Source: Chitinophaga pinensis | GTDB taxonomy: Bacteria; Bacteroidota; Bacteroidia; NS11-12g; UBA9320 | Reading direction: 5' to 3' | NCBI GenBank assembly: GCA_945907065.1 | Contig: CAMDSC010000001.1 | Span: forward strand, 253,059-317,058 | Length of the DNA: 64,000 bases | Part shown: in pieces, positions 51,367 to 61,247 of the stretch | How the letters are laid out: every line of letters starts with the position of its first letter | How positions within the stretch are numbered: position 1 is the first letter of the stretch | Translations under genes and position numbers: made by a program | Notes under the pieces: generated by a model | The model's database searches: none | Told to the model about the DNA's origin: nothing | The model's input: only the letters and a program-made list of their open reading frames with translations

Positions 51367-54300
51367 ATGATAGCATCAATAGTAAAAAGCATTACCAATC
51401 TTTTTGGAAATAAATCACAGCGAGACGTTAAAGACCTGTGGCCAATAGTAGCTGAAATAAACCAATATTTTGATAGTTATGCCTCACTAAGTAATGACGA
51501 ACTTAGAAATAAAACTATTGAGTTTAAAAGCCGAATAGCCGATTATTTATCCGATATCGACCAACAAATAAATGCCTTAAAGCATGAAGGAGATCATTTG
51601 CTATCGGAAGATATTGCTCAAAAACAAGAAGTTTATGACCGAATAGACAATCTTGAAAAAGACAAAGACCAATTATTAGAAGAAGTTTTGAAAGAGCTAT
51701 TGCCGGAAGCATTTGCTTTGGTAAAAGAAACAAGCCGCAGGTTTTCTGAAAATCCTGAGCTGATAGTTACCGCTTCACAAAACGACAGAGAACTAGCCAC
51801 TACCGAAGATTTTGTGGAAATAAGAGGCGATAAAGCGGTTTATAAAAACTCATGGGATGCCGCCGGATTGACCGTTAACTGGAATATGGTACATTATGAC
51901 GTGCAGTTAATTGGGGGAATGGTATTGCACTCGGGTAAAATATCGGAGATGGCTACGGGTGAAGGAAAAACATTGGTTTCTACCTTGCCGGCCTATCTTA
52001 ATGCCATTGGCGGAAGAGGCGTTCATATAGTAACAGTGAACGATTATCTTGCTCGACGTGACTGTGAATGGAACGGTCCGTTGTTTAAATTTCACGGTTT
52101 GGCGGTAGATTGTATTGATTACCATCAGCCCAATTCGCCCGAAAGGCGTAAAGCCTATATGGCCGATATAACTTATGGTACCAATAATGAATTTGGTTTT
52201 GATTACCTAAGAGATAACATGTGCCACGACCCTGAAGAACTGGTGCAACGCAAGCATCATTTTGCTATGGTAGATGAGGTGGATTCGGTACTGATTGATG
52301 ATGCAAGAACGCCGTTAATTATTTCGGGCCCTGTACCAAAAGGTGATATTCAAGAATTTGCCAACCTAAAACCACGCATTGAGAGAATAGTAGAGGCTCA
52401 AAAAAAGTATGTTAATTCTGCTTTGGCCGAAGCCAAACGATTGATAGAAGCCGGTGACGAAAAAGGTGGAGGATTAGCGCTTTTGAGATGCCATAGAGGT
52501 CTTCCTAAAAATAAAGCATTAATTAAATTTTTAGGTGAATCAGGAAATAAAATAATACTTACCAAATCTGAAAGTTATCACTTGCAGGATCAGCAACGTG
52601 AAATGCCAAAGGCTGATGCTGAATTGTATTTTACTATAGATGAAAAAAATAATAGCATTGAACTAACCGATAAAGGAATTGACCTGATTACTTCATCCGG
52701 TGAAGATAAACAGTTCTTTATCCTTCCTGACGTAGGTTCAGAAATTGCTGAAATAGAAAAAGGAATAACTGACGAAAACGAAAAATCCATCAAAAAAGAA
52801 GAGTTGATGCGTGAATTTTCAATAAAGTCAGAACGTATTCACTCCATTAATCAACTTCTAAAAGCCTATACACTATTTGAAATAGACATCGAATATATTG
52901 TTCAGGATGGAAAAATAAAGATAGTGGATGAACAAACGGGTCGTGTGCTAGATGGCCGTCGTTATTCTGATGGATTACATCAAGCTATTGAAGCCAAAGA
53001 AAATGTAAAGGTTGAAAATGCTACCCAAACCTTTGCCACTGTTACACTTCAAAACTTTTTTAGAATGTATCACAAATTGGCGGGGATGACAGGTACAGCT
53101 GAAACAGAAGCAGGTGAACTTTGGACTATTTATAAACTGGACGTTGTTGTTATTCCTGCTAATAAAATAATAATACGTGATGATAAACAAGATTTGGTTT
53201 ATAAAACCAAACGCGAAAAATACAATGCTGTAATTGATGAAATTGTAGATTTAACAGGAAAAGGTCGCCCAGTTTTGGTGGGTACAACATCTGTTGAAAT
53301 TTCTGAATTATTAAGTAAAATGCTTTCCATGCGAAAGATAAAACATAATGTGTTGAACGCAAAGCAACATCAACGTGAAGCTGATATTGTGGCTGAAGCA
53401 GGACAAGCTTCATCGGTTACCATAGCCACAAACATGGCGGGTAGAGGAACGGATATAAAACTTGGAGTAGGAGTAAAAGAAGCAGGAGGATTGGCCATTA
53501 TTGGTACCGAGCGTCATGAGAGCCGACGGGTTGACAGACAGTTGCGAGGCCGTGCCGGTCGTCAGGGAGATCCAGGAAGTTCTCAGTTTTTTGTGAGTTT
53601 GGAGGATGATTTAATGCGATTGTTTGGAAGCGATAGAGTATCTAAAATAATGGATAGGTTTGGTTATAAGGAAGGAGAGGTTATTCAACATTCCATGATT
53701 TCTAAAACCATAGAACGGTCACAAAAGAAAGTGGAGCAAAATAACTTTGGAACTCGTAAACGATTGTTGGAGTATGATGATGTGATGAATAAGCAACGTA
53801 CTGTAATTTATTCATTGCGTAAAAATGCGTTGTTTGGCGACAGACTATCGGTAGATATAAATAACATGTTGTATCAATGGAGTCATGAAAAAGTAGCTCA
53901 AATGAAACAAGAAGCCAACTTTGAAGACTTTAAAATGGATGTATTGCGCAATATGGCTTATGATCCTGAAGTAACGGAAGAAGATTTTAATAAACTTAAA
54001 GATGAAGAATTATCTGAAAATTTATTTGAGTTGTTAAATCATCATTACAACGAAAAATCAATGCACATTCGCCAAGCGGCTATGTCTGTTTTTAAGCGTA
54101 TGCAGATGGAAAAGAATGGAAAGATTGAAAATATTATTGTACCGTTTACGGATGGAGTAAAAACCCTGAATGTGGTAGCTAATGTCAATAAAACTATAGA
54201 ATCAGAAGGAAGAGAATTGATAAGCAATTTTGAAAAATTTGTAACTTTGGCAAGCATTGATGATCATTGGAAAGAACATTTGCGTGAACTTGATGACTTA

Positions 54301-54687
54301 AAGCAAGCTGTAGCAACAGCTTATTTAGAGCAGAAGGATCCATTGTTAATTTATAAGCAAGAATCATTTAATTTATTTGGGGAGATGATTTCTATTTTGA
54401 ATAACGAAATCCTGTCCATGATTTTTAAAGGTTTTATACCAAACGGGGATGAAGATGATTTAAAGGAAGCTCGCCAGTTAAAACAAAAAACCGATATGAG
54501 CCGTATGAAAACCACCAGAGATGATGTGGCAATGACTAATCCAAATCAACAAGCAATTGATAGTTCAGCATCTCAACCGGTTCATCAAAACCCAATAATA
54601 GCCGGACCCAAAGTAGGAAGAAATGACCCTTGCCCTTGCGGTAGCGGACAAAAATATAAAAAATGCCATGGTAAAGATTTAAATTAA
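51367..54687 (+). CDS. secA: Preprotein translocase ATPase SecA
   Basis: SecA drives proteins through the SecYEG channel. The 1,106-residue form is longer than the E. coli protein by about 200 residues, as is usual in Bacteroidota. Visible features: Walker [29 protein letters not shown], an insert between the first nucleotide-binding motif and the preprotein cross-linking region, [14 protein letters not shown], and a C-terminal SEC-C zinc motif [15 protein letters not shown]. It is followed by a SPOR-domain gene and an alkaline phosphatase. Confidence 0.97.
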   Translation: MIASIVKSITNLFGNKSQRDVKDLWPIVAEINQYFDSYASLSNDELRNKTIEFKSRIADYLSDIDQQINALKHEGDHLLSEDIAQKQEVYDRIDNLEKDKDQLLEEVLKELLPEAFALVKETSRRFSENPELIVTASQNDRELATTEDFVEIRGDKAVYKNSWDAAGLTVNWNMVHYDVQLIGGMVLHSGKISEMATGEGKTLVSTLPAYLNAIGGRGVHIVTVNDYLARRDCEWNGPLFKFHGLAVDCIDYHQPNSPERRKAYMADITYGTNNEFGFDYLRDNMCHDPEELVQRKHHFAMVDEVDSVLIDDARTPLIISGPVPKGDIQEFANLKPRIERIVEAQKKYVNSALAEAKRLIEAGDEKGGGLALLRCHRGLPKNKALIKFLGESGNKIILTKSESYHLQDQQREMPKADAELYFTIDEKNNSIELTDKGIDLITSSGEDKQFFILPDVGSEIAEIEKGITDENEKSIKKEELMREFSIKSERIHSINQLLKAYTLFEIDIEYIVQDGKIKIVDEQTGRVLDGRRYSDGLHQAIEAKENVKVENATQTFATVTLQNFFRMYHKLAGMTGTAETEAGELWTIYKLDVVVIPANKIIIRDDKQDLVYKTKREKYNAVIDEIVDLTGKGRPVLVGTTSVEISELLSKMLSMRKIKHNVLNAKQHQREADIVAEAGQASSVTIATNMAGRGTDIKLGVGVKEAGGLAIIGTERHESRRVDRQLRGRAGRQGDPGSSQFFVSLEDDLMRLFGSDRVSKIMDRFGYKEGEVIQHSMISKTIERSQKKVEQNNFGTRKRLLEYDDVMNKQRTVIYSLRKNALFGDRLSVDINNMLYQWSHEKVAQMKQEANFEDFKMDVLRNMAYDPEVTEEDFNKLKDEELSENLFELLNHHYNEKSMHIRQAAMSVFKRMQMEKNGKIENIIVPFTDGVKTLNVVANVNKTIESEGRELISNFEKFVTLASIDDHWKEHLRELDDLKQAVATAYLEQKDPLLIYKQESFNLFGEMISILNNEILSMIFKGFIPNGDEDDLKEARQLKQKTDMSRMKTTRDDVAMTNPNQQAIDSSASQPVHQNPIIAGPKVGRNDPCPCGSGQKYKKCHGKDLN

Positions 54688-54706
54688 CAAATGATAATAT
54701 AGGCTT

Positions 54707-55138
54707 ATGAAAAAGGTAATATTGTTGATGTCTCTTTGCACATCGTTCTTCTCAACAGTTGGCCAAGGCAAAGTAGAAATTTTTACAGATTCTCAATTGT
54801 ATGAGGTAGTGAAAATACGTTATGAGCGTAAAAAAGCTGCCGATGCCAAGCCCGATACCTTGCAAGTTCAGGGTTATAGAGTTCAGGTTTTTTTTAGTAA
54901 TGATAGGAAAAAAGCCTATTCGATGAAGGAAAAAGTTATAAAACTGTATCCTGAATATTATAACGAAGCTTATGTAGTTTATCAATCGCCAAATTATAAA
55001 GTAAGGGTGGGTAATTTTATAAAAGAAGCAGATGCTAAACCTTTGGAACGATTGCTAGCAAAGAGTTTTGAGAATGTTTTTATAGTTAGAGATAAAGTGC
55101 GATACATTAAAAATAAATTAAAAGAAAATGAGGAATAA
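54707..55138 (+). CDS. Exported SPOR-domain protein
   Basis: A 143-residue protein with a signal peptide (MKKVILLMSLCTSFFSTVG). Residues about 50-125 match a SPOR fold: GYRVQVFFSNDRKKAYSMKE, YVVYQSPNYKVRVGNF and a final strand NVFIVRDKV. SPOR domains bind denuded glycan strands of peptidoglycan and often locate to the septum. It lies 19 bases after secA and 11 before the phosphatase gene, so it is likely in the same operon. Confidence 0.8.
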   Translation: MKKVILLMSLCTSFFSTVGQGKVEIFTDSQLYEVVKIRYERKKAADAKPDTLQVQGYRVQVFFSNDRKKAYSMKEKVIKLYPEYYNEAYVVYQSPNYKVRVGNFIKEADAKPLERLLAKSFENVFIVRDKVRYIKNKLKENEE

Positions 55139-55149
55139 CTAATTTAAAA

Positions 55150-56250
55150 ATGAATAAATATAAAATTAACTCTCTCGCGTCCTTATTTTTATTCATTACA
55201 CTTCCTGTTTTTTTTAATTTTTCAAAAGCACAATCAGAGGAAAATCAACGCAAACCCAAAAATATTATATTTCTAATTGGGGATGGAATGGGTCTTTCAC
55301 AAATTAGCGCGGGTATGGTTTATCGCGGTGGGGATTTAAACTTAGCTCGTTTTAAACGGATAGGATTTATTAAAACCCAAAGTTCTGATAATTTCATAAC
55401 AGACAGTGCCGCTGGTGCAACAGCCTTTTCAACTGGTGAAAAAACTTACAATGGCGCCATTGGTTTAGATAGTTTAAAAAATCGCAAACCCACTATTCTT
55501 GAAATAGCCGAATCCAATGGATTATCTACTGGGTTGGTTGCAACCTGTGCTATGACACACGCAACCCCAGCAGCATTTATAGCCCATCAGCCAAGTAGAA
55601 CAATGAATGAAGCTATTGCTTATGATTTTATTAAAACTGATGTGGATATAGTAATAGGAGGAGGGCAGCATTATTTTGATTCAAGAAAGGATGGTTATAA
55701 TCTTTTAGATTCATTAAAAAATAAAGGCTATGAAGTGGTTGATAGTACCGTTGATTTCACCAAACTAAAATCTTCAAAATTTTATGCCTTTACCAATAAT
55801 TATCATGTTCCTTCTATTAAAGATGGGCGTGGTAATTTATCAGAAAAAGCTTCATTAAAAGCCATTGATGTTTTAAGTAAAAACAAAAAGGGTTTCTTTT
55901 TGATGATTGAAGGTTCACAGATAGATTGGGGCGGTCATGATAATGATGCTGACTATATAGCCCGTGAAATGGTAGATTTTGATATTACTATTGGTAAAGT
56001 ATTGGATTGGGCAGAAAAAGATGGCAACACATTGGTTGTTATTACGGCAGACCATGAAACAGGTGGATTTGCATTGGATAGTGGCTCGATTAAGAATAGA
56101 ACAATAAAAGGAGCATTTACTTCAAAAGAACATACTGGTACCATGGTTCCAGTTTTTGCCTTTGGCCCCGGTGCTGATGAATTTACAGGTATCTATGAAA
56201 ATAATGAAATCTTTCATAAGATGATTAAGTTGTTTAAATTTAAAAAGTAA
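55150..56250 (+). CDS. Alkaline phosphatase
   Basis: A secreted metallo-phosphomonoesterase of 366 residues with a signal peptide (LASLFLFITLPVFFNFSKA). It has the metal Asp in IIFLIGDGMG, the nucleophile Ser in DSAAGATAFSTGEKT, THATPAAFIAHQPSR, EGSQIDWGGHDNDA and TADHETGGF, i.e. all three metal-binding regions of the PhoA superfamily. It probably releases phosphate from organic esters in the periplasm. The length is short compared with E. coli PhoA but normal for the Bacteroidota branch. Confidence 0.93.
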   Translation: MNKYKINSLASLFLFITLPVFFNFSKAQSEENQRKPKNIIFLIGDGMGLSQISAGMVYRGGDLNLARFKRIGFIKTQSSDNFITDSAAGATAFSTGEKTYNGAIGLDSLKNRKPTILEIAESNGLSTGLVATCAMTHATPAAFIAHQPSRTMNEAIAYDFIKTDVDIVIGGGQHYFDSRKDGYNLLDSLKNKGYEVVDSTVDFTKLKSSKFYAFTNNYHVPSIKDGRGNLSEKASLKAIDVLSKNKKGFFLMIEGSQIDWGGHDNDADYIAREMVDFDITIGKVLDWAEKDGNTLVVITADHETGGFALDSGSIKNRTIKGAFTSKEHTGTMVPVFAFGPGADEFTGIYENNEIFHKMIKLFKFKK

Positions 56251-56254
56251 AATT

Positions 56255-56938
56255 TTATTTATCGGTAAATATTTTGTCGTTGATGACAGTATTTACAATG
56301 TAATTACGAAAAGTAAATTCAATAGTTCCACTAGTTTTGGCCGAAGAGTCTTTTGATTTGGTTGATTTTGAATTTATATCAGCCGATACCATTTTGGGAA
56401 CCTTAAATTTTTTCATATCTATAGTGAAAATCGTTTTATCAGGAAGACAAAGGTTTGCATATTTACTATAAAAATTTTCAATTAAAATCACACCATTTGA
56501 TTTAGAAGTGATTTGCATTTTTAAAGGGCAATTATTATCAGGATTAATCCAAAATTTAGCCATCATAACGTCTCCATCTTCCTTAGGAATCACGTTTATA
56601 ATTTTGCAATTCTGTTTTTGAATCTTTTCAGTTCCGTTTAAAACGGCAATATATTTACTAGAATCTTTTATGAAATTGTATATTAGAAAAGGGTTATCCT
56701 TGGGTAAAAAAGCAATTCCTTTAAATTTAAACTTAAATTTTAAAGGAGCCTTGTAATAGGACTTCCCAGTTATGGTATCAATGTTGATGGATGGAATATT
56801 GAAGTCGACATGTACCTTATTTTTAAACGTTTTTACCTTCGAAAATTTGTTATAGGTAATTAGCAAAATTTGATTGGCAGATTGAGAAAAGGCATTAAAG
56901 CCAATTAGCACAAATAGAATAACAAGTGTTTTTTTCAT
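56255..56938 (-). CDS. LolA-like periplasmic protein
   Basis: A 227-residue exported protein with a signal peptide (MKKTLVILFVLIGFNAFS). The rest is beta-rich, with FKFKFKGIAFLPKDNPFLIY and NGVILIENFYSKYANLCLPD, matching the half-barrel of LolA/LolB-like or outer-membrane lipoprotein-sorting family proteins. The fold carries lipids or lipoproteins. Its ATG overlaps the stop of the ABC permease gene as TAATG, so it works with that transporter. Confidence 0.65.
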   Translation of the reverse strand: MKKTLVILFVLIGFNAFSQSANQILLITYNKFSKVKTFKNKVHVDFNIPSINIDTITGKSYYKAPLKFKFKFKGIAFLPKDNPFLIYNFIKDSSKYIAVLNGTEKIQKQNCKIINVIPKEDGDVMMAKFWINPDNNCPLKMQITSKSNGVILIENFYSKYANLCLPDKTIFTIDMKKFKVPKMVSADINSKSTKSKDSSAKTSGTIEFTFRNYIVNTVINDKIFTDK

Positions 56939-57777
56939 TATTGAGTAATATCTTTTCTTTTGAAATGATAAAAGGTGATCGCTAGAAAAAGGAAAATATG
57001 AAGAACTAAAACCCCAATAGAAACGAAAATTTGTTCAGTTGGTAATGGGCTATCAAATAGGTTTCTCCAAATAATCATGTGGGTTGTAAATAAAAACGGT
57101 TTTACTTGATTGAAAACAGGCAAATCGAAGGTCCCAATGATGGTAAACAAAATAATAATGCTCATTGTAATGATGATTGGAGCAATTGAATTTTCGGAAA
57201 ATACCGAGAGTAATAAAGCCAAAGTGACAACTACTGAAAGGCTAAGAAAAGCAATACCAAAGGCTGCAATAAATCTCCAGGCAGAATCGGCACTTCTTAT
57301 GATTGTTAATGAATCGCTTTTAAGCACAACCAAATCACCACTTCCAAAAATAGCAAGTGATACTACCCAGGCCAAAATACCCAACCAAAGAACTAAAAGA
57401 AAGGTGTAAATTTCATTTGCAAGTAGTTTAGCCCAAAGTATTTTGCTTCGTGAAACCGGTTTGGTAAGTAATGAACGGATAGTCCCGGCTGCAGCTTCAC
57501 CTGAAATGGCATCGCCTGAAACCAAAGCAACCAACAATGGCATTTGAACAATCAAGGCTTGTAATAAAATAAAACATACCATATTACCATTAAATGTTAG
57601 ATTTTCAATCTGAAACGATTCATCCAACGATTGTATTAAAAAATCCCAATAGGATTTGCCATCAGCAAATAATGCTATTTGAATAATAAAGACAATTGCT
57701 GCAACAGCGCAGAAACCAATGTAGGAACGTGGTTTTGAAAAAATTTTGAATAATTCTATTTTGGTAAGTTGCCACAT
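56938..57777 (-). CDS. ABC-2 type transporter permease
   Basis: A 279-residue inner-membrane protein with six predicted helices: IGFCAVAAIVFIIQIALF, a central SGDAISGEAAAGTIRSLLTKPVSRSK motif split over residues about 88-113 typical of ABC-2 and NatB-like permeases, and four later helices. It overlaps the ATPase unit (4 bases apart) and the LolA-like gene. Together they form an exporter of a lipid, peptide or ion; the substrate is unknown. Confidence 0.85.
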   Translation of the reverse strand: MWQLTKIELFKIFSKPRSYIGFCAVAAIVFIIQIALFADGKSYWDFLIQSLDESFQIENLTFNGNMVCFILLQALIVQMPLLVALVSGDAISGEAAAGTIRSLLTKPVSRSKILWAKLLANEIYTFLLVLWLGILAWVVSLAIFGSGDLVVLKSDSLTIIRSADSAWRFIAAFGIAFLSLSVVVTLALLLSVFSENSIAPIIITMSIIILFTIIGTFDLPVFNQVKPFLFTTHMIIWRNLFDSPLPTEQIFVSIGVLVLHIFLFLAITFYHFKRKDITQ

Positions 57778-57781
57778 TTGC

Positions 57782-58693
57782 CTAATTATTATTGGTTAGG
57801 TTTAAAAATAAATCTTCAAGTTTTTTTCGAGTCGCAAATCCATATATAGGCTGTCCGCTGTTCACTATATCCATGTGCAATGTCGGAATTTTGTCTCTAT
57901 CAATTTTTATTGTGAGAGTATTCGTGGTTTTGTTTATTGTTATATAGTGATTGGAAGTATTTAATAAATAAGAGTTTAAATTTTCAGCATTATCAGTTTC
58001 AATAATTACTGACATATCTTTATCAGACAGCAATTCACTTGCCTTTCCCTGAATAACTTTTTTACCTTTATCAATGATTATAAAGCTGTCCACCATTAAC
58101 TCCAGTTCAGAGAGAATATGGGATGATATAATAATTGTTTTATTAAAATCGGTCTTTAGTTGTTTTACTATTTTTCTAAATTCTATAATTCCGCTAGGAT
58201 CCAACCCATTCGTAGGCTCATCAAGAATAATAATTTCGGGGTTGTGAATCAATGATTGCGCAATACCAAGGCGTTGTTTCATTCCTTGAGAAAATGTTTT
58301 AACCAAGGTTTTTTCTTTACCATTGAGTCCTACCATTTCCAAGGTTTCCATAAGTTTCGTTGGGTTAGGGTTAACCCCATACATTTTTGCACTTATTTCC
58401 AGGTTTTTTAGAGCTGAAATATTAATATAGAAATCAGGTTTTTCTACAATACAGCCGATGTTTTTTAAAAATGATTCACGGTGGTTTTTTATAGAAGTGA
58501 CTTTATATAATATTTCCCCTGAATCAGGTTTTATAAGGGTTAAAATACAGCGAATGGTTGTAGACTTACCGGCTCCGTTAGAACCCAAAAACCCAAATAT
58601 GTCTCCTTTTGGAACTGCCATATCAAGACCATTTAAAGCTTTAAAATTTCCGAAAGTTTTGTAAAGGCTTTTTACCTCAAGTATCGAATCCAT
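57782..58693 (-). CDS. ABC transporter ATP-binding protein
   Basis: The 303-residue ATPase subunit has Walker A (LGSNGAGKSTTIRC), signature FSQGMKQRLGIAQSL, Walker B IIILDEPTNGLDPSG and the switch His (SSHILSE). The C-terminal approximately 80 residues form an accessory domain as in CcmA/NatA-type ATPases. It is first in a three-gene operon with the permease and the LolA-like protein. The gene starts about 160 bases from the rpmA terminator. Confidence 0.92.
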   Translation of the reverse strand: MDSILEVKSLYKTFGNFKALNGLDMAVPKGDIFGFLGSNGAGKSTTIRCILTLIKPDSGEILYKVTSIKNHRESFLKNIGCIVEKPDFYINISALKNLEISAKMYGVNPNPTKLMETLEMVGLNGKEKTLVKTFSQGMKQRLGIAQSLIHNPEIIILDEPTNGLDPSGIIEFRKIVKQLKTDFNKTIIISSHILSELELMVDSFIIIDKGKKVIQGKASELLSDKDMSVIIETDNAENLNSYLLNTSNHYITINKTTNTLTIKIDRDKIPTLHMDIVNSGQPIYGFATRKKLEDLFLNLTNNN

Positions 58694-58795
58694 TAAGATA
58701 AGCCTAAATTATTGGTGTTAGCTGATTGAAGAACCACATCAATAATAACACCCGATATGGTAAAAGGTTTAGAATAAATGAGATGATTTTAAAAT

Positions 58796-58826
58796 AAAAA
58801 AAGCATCCATTTATGAATGCTTTTTT
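58796..58826 (-). terminator. Terminator after rpmA
   Basis: The stem AAAAAAGCAT/ATGCTTTTTT encloses a 10-base loop, with a T-run on each strand, 24 bases past the rpmA stop. It can also act on plus-strand transcription. Confidence 0.85.
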
Positions 58827-58849
58827 AAATACCTTATTGTTATTGAAAC

Positions 58850-59107
58850 CTATGCTTTTGGGGCTATAGATACAAATGAACGGTTGTCTTTTTTCTTTTT
58901 GAAAACCACAGTTCCATCCACCAAAGCAAACAGAGTATGATCTTTGCCGATACCAACACCATCACTTGGGTGATGCTTGGTTCCACGTTGTCTTACAATA
59001 ATATTACCTGCAATTGCAGCTTGACCACCAAATAATTTTACACCTAAGCGTTTGCTGTGCGATTCTCTTCCGTTTTTTACCGATCCGGCTCCTTTTTTGT
59101 GTGCCAT
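58850..59107 (-). CDS. rpmA: 50S ribosomal protein L27
   Basis: An 85-residue ribosomal protein located near the peptidyl-transferase centre. It starts [20 protein letters not shown] with GVKLFGGQ, and has [17 protein letters not shown]; the full-length N-terminus needs no Firmicutes-type cleavage. It follows rplU by 4 bases in the conserved rplU-rpmA operon and is closed by a hairpin terminator. Confidence 0.97.
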   Translation of the reverse strand: MAHKKGAGSVKNGRESHSKRLGVKLFGGQAAIAGNIIVRQRGTKHHPSDGVGIGKDHTLFALVDGTVVFKKKKDNRSFVSIAPKA

Positions 59108-59111
59108 TTTC

Positions 59112-59423
59112 TTATCCTTTTATTGATTCGATTGAAATTCTTGTTAAATATTGTCTGTGTCCACGCTTAAGTCTGTAACCTTTTCTGCGTTTCTTTTTAA
59201 ACACAATTACTTTATCACCTTTTAAATGAGAAAGAACTTTTGCTTTAACACTTGCTCCACTAACCGTTGGCGAGCCAATTTTGATTTTACCATCATTATC
59301 AACAAACAATACATTGGTAAACTCAACTGAACTGCCTTCATCATTTGCCAAGCGATGAACATAAAGGTTCTGGTTTTCAGAAACCTTGAATTGTTGGCCG
59401 GCTATATTTACTATTGCGTACAT
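59112..59423 (-). CDS. rplU: 50S ribosomal protein L21
   Basis: A 103-residue ribosomal protein beginning [18 protein letters not shown] and containing [15 protein letters not shown], which binds 23S rRNA. I placed the start at 59423 rather than the upstream ATG 59441 because the family N-terminus begins with MYAI(V/I). A complete promoter lies 15 bases upstream. First gene of the rplU-rpmA operon. Confidence 0.96.
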   Translation of the reverse strand: MYAIVNIAGQQFKVSENQNLYVHRLANDEGSSVEFTNVLFVDNDGKIKIGSPTVSGASVKAKVLSHLKGDKVIVFKKKRRKGYRLKRGHRQYLTRISIESIKG

Positions 59424-59438
59424 ATCTTTTAAGGGCTG

Positions 59439-59469
59439 CAAAAGTAATTATTAAATTCAAATATTCAAA
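59439..59469 (-). promoter_or_regulatory. Promoter of rplU-rpmA (TTTG-N19-TACTTTTG)
   Basis: On the minus strand TTTG (59466-59469), 19 bases, TACTTTTG (59439-59446). Both elements are exact and correctly spaced for the Bacteroidota housekeeping sigma factor. It is the best promoter in the window. Confidence 0.75.
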
Positions 59470-59517
59470 TGGGTTTTTTAAAATATTGCAGAACCTTCGC
59501 TATGTTATTAACAAAAC

Positions 59518-59545
59518 GTAGAGACGCAAAATTTTGCGTCTCTAC
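59518..59545. repeat. Perfect 28-base palindrome (REP-like)
   Basis: The 14-base half GTAGAGACGCAAAA is followed directly by its reverse complement with no spacer. It lies between the rplU promoter and a tRNA-Leu, 6 bases from the tRNA 3' end. The same GAGACGC-type palindrome is a known dispersed repeat in Bacteroidota and cyanobacteria. It may also terminate the tRNA transcript, although the T-run is short. Confidence 0.9.
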
Positions 59546-59551
59546 CAAATG

Positions 59552-59633
59552 TGCCCGGTAGCAGATTCGAACTGCCACAGCCTAAGCCACCACCCCCTCA
59601 AGATGGCATGTCTACCAATTTCATCAACCGGGC
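59552..59633 (-). tRNA. tRNA-Leu (anticodon GAG)
   Basis: On the minus strand: acceptor GCCCGGT with ACCGGGC and discriminator A, anticodon stem CCATC/GGTGG with loop TTGAGGG giving GAG, a long variable arm as expected of tRNA-Leu, and T-arm CAGTTCGAATCTG. CCA is not encoded. Confidence 0.93.
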
Positions 59634-59645
59634 ATTTTTGCACTG

Positions 59646-59653
59646 CAAAGGTA
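59646..59653 (-). promoter_or_regulatory. Predicted -7 box (TACCTTTG) of tRNA-Leu(GAG)
   Basis: An exact TAnnTTTG match on the minus strand ending 12 bases before the tRNA. A -33 TTTG is not found at the usual distance. Confidence 0.45.
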
Positions 59654-59710
59654 TTATTTTATAGATTATTAGACATAAGAACTCAATTCTATACTTTCAT
59701 TTAAATCTCT

Positions 59711-60806
59711 TTAAGCAGACGCACTTTTTCCATATTCCAGTAGAAAGGCTTTCAAAAATGGATTAAGGTTTCCATCCAACACTCCGGCGGCATCACTCGA
59801 TTCATGACTGGTTCTTACATCTTTGACCAATTTATAAGGATGTAAAACATAATTGCGGATTTGTGACCCCCATTCTATCTTCATTTTTCCTGCTTCCACT
59901 TTATCTCTTTCCTCGTTTCGCTTCCGTATTTCTAATTCATACAATTGGGATTTTAGCATTTTCATAGCTTTTTCTTTATTTCCTAATTGTGAACGGTCTT
60001 GCTGACATTCAATAATTATTCCGCTTGGATGATGCCTCAGTCTAACAGCTGTTTCTACTTTATTTACATTTTGGCCACCTGCACCACTGCTTCGGTAGGT
60101 TTGCCATTCTATTTCTGCAGGTTTCACATCTATTTCAATAGTGTCATCTACCACTGGGTAGCAATATACAGAAGCAAAGGAAGTATGACGTTTGGCATTA
60201 CTATCAAAAGGAGAAATTCGAACCAAACGATGAACTCCGTTTTCGCCCTTAAGGTAACCGTATGCAAACTGACCTTTAATTTCTATAGAACAACTTTTAA
60301 TGCCGGCCACATCGCCGTTTTGTTCATCAATAATGGAAACTGAATAGCCATTTTTTTCGGCCCACATAATGTACATTCTAACAATCATACTAGCCCAATC
60401 GCAACTTTCAGTACCTCCAGCACCTGCATTTACCTGAATGATAGCATCCAATTGATCTTCCTCACCACTCATCATATTTTTAAATTCGAGGTCATCAATT
60501 AGTGTCAAAACCTTTGAGTATTGGTTATTGAGTTCCTCTTCAGTAACCTCACCTAATTGATTAAACTCCATTAAAACCTCAAGGTCGTTTAAACCGGTTT
60601 CAATTTCATTCCATGCATCTACCCAAATTTTTTTAGAACGGATGTTTTTTAAGAAAATTTCAGCTTTTTTTGAGTCATCCCAAAAATTGGGAGCTTGGGT
60701 TTGTTGTTCTTCGTCTTGTATGAGTATTACCTTCTGTTCAACGTCAAAGATACCTCCCCAGGGCCTTAGATCTGCCCTTTAATTCCAAAAATTGTTCGTT
60801 AGTCAT
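59711..60806 (-). CDS. prfB: Peptide chain release factor 2, expressed by programmed +1 frameshift
   Basis: RF2 ends translation at UGA and UAA. The coding region is split: frame one starts at ATG 60806 ([20 protein letters not shown]) and meets an in-frame TGA at 60746-60744; frame +1 continues from GAC to the stop at 59711, giving about 364 residues in total. The slip site CTT-TGA-C and the GGGGAGG word three bases before it (60759-60753) match the E. coli prfB autoregulatory site. The product has [11 protein letters not shown] (SPF anticodon-recognition motif) and [11 protein letters not shown] (GGQ catalytic motif). This is normal RF2, not a broken gene. Confidence 0.95.
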
Positions 60807-60808
60807 TA

Positions 60809-61153
60809 TTATTTAAGACTTAACAAAAGTTTTTTCATTTCCTTAATTTCTTCTTTGCTTTTTTCACGTTCCGAGCGTTGAACAAGGATTAAAAGATATT
60901 CGAGGTCGGTAATTAGTCCTTCTTCTTCTTCCCCATCTTCGTCTTCATCTGCTGAAAAACCTATTTTAAAATCACCGTTTTCATCAATATGCTCGTAGGC
61001 TAAACGCAATATTTTTATAACTGCAGGGTCACCTTCTTCGCGAGCCATTTCGCGCAAGGCTTTAAGATTTTTTGATACCCATTCGGCATCAAATTCTTTG
61101 GCTGATTTAGCTAAAATTTTATCAGCAAGTTCTATGGCTTTTGGATTGTGCAT
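60809..61153 (-). CDS. Small acidic protein of unknown function upstream of prfB
   Basis: A 114-residue helical protein with an acidic stretch (SADEDEDGEEEEG, about residues 68-80) and a charged C-terminal helix (SEREKSKEEIKEMKKLL). It ends 2 bases before the prfB start and is probably on the same transcript. I do not recognise the family. A TATTTTCG word on the minus strand near 61174-61181 may be the -7 box of the unit. Confidence 0.65.
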   Translation of the reverse strand: MHNPKAIELADKILAKSAKEFDAEWVSKNLKALREMAREEGDPAVIKILRLAYEHIDENGDFKIGFSADEDEDGEEEEGLITDLEYLLILVQRSEREKSKEEIKEMKKLLLSLK

Positions 61154-61247
61154 TGTTGTAATTTTGGAGTCGCGAAAATAATATTTAATTACGAATTAAA
61201 AATTAGGAATTAAGAATAACCTAATAACATATAAATCAACAACTAAA

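Noticed and set aside
51207..51398. N-terminal extension of the purD frame
   Set aside because: It overlaps the secA start, lacks family similarity, and a promoter box lies at 51217-51224, so the real start is 51206 or 51209.
60571..60806. Apparent frameshift mutation in prfB
   Set aside because: The in-frame TGA sits in a complete programmed frameshift site (CTT-TGA-C with upstream GGGGAGG), so it is regulation, not damage.
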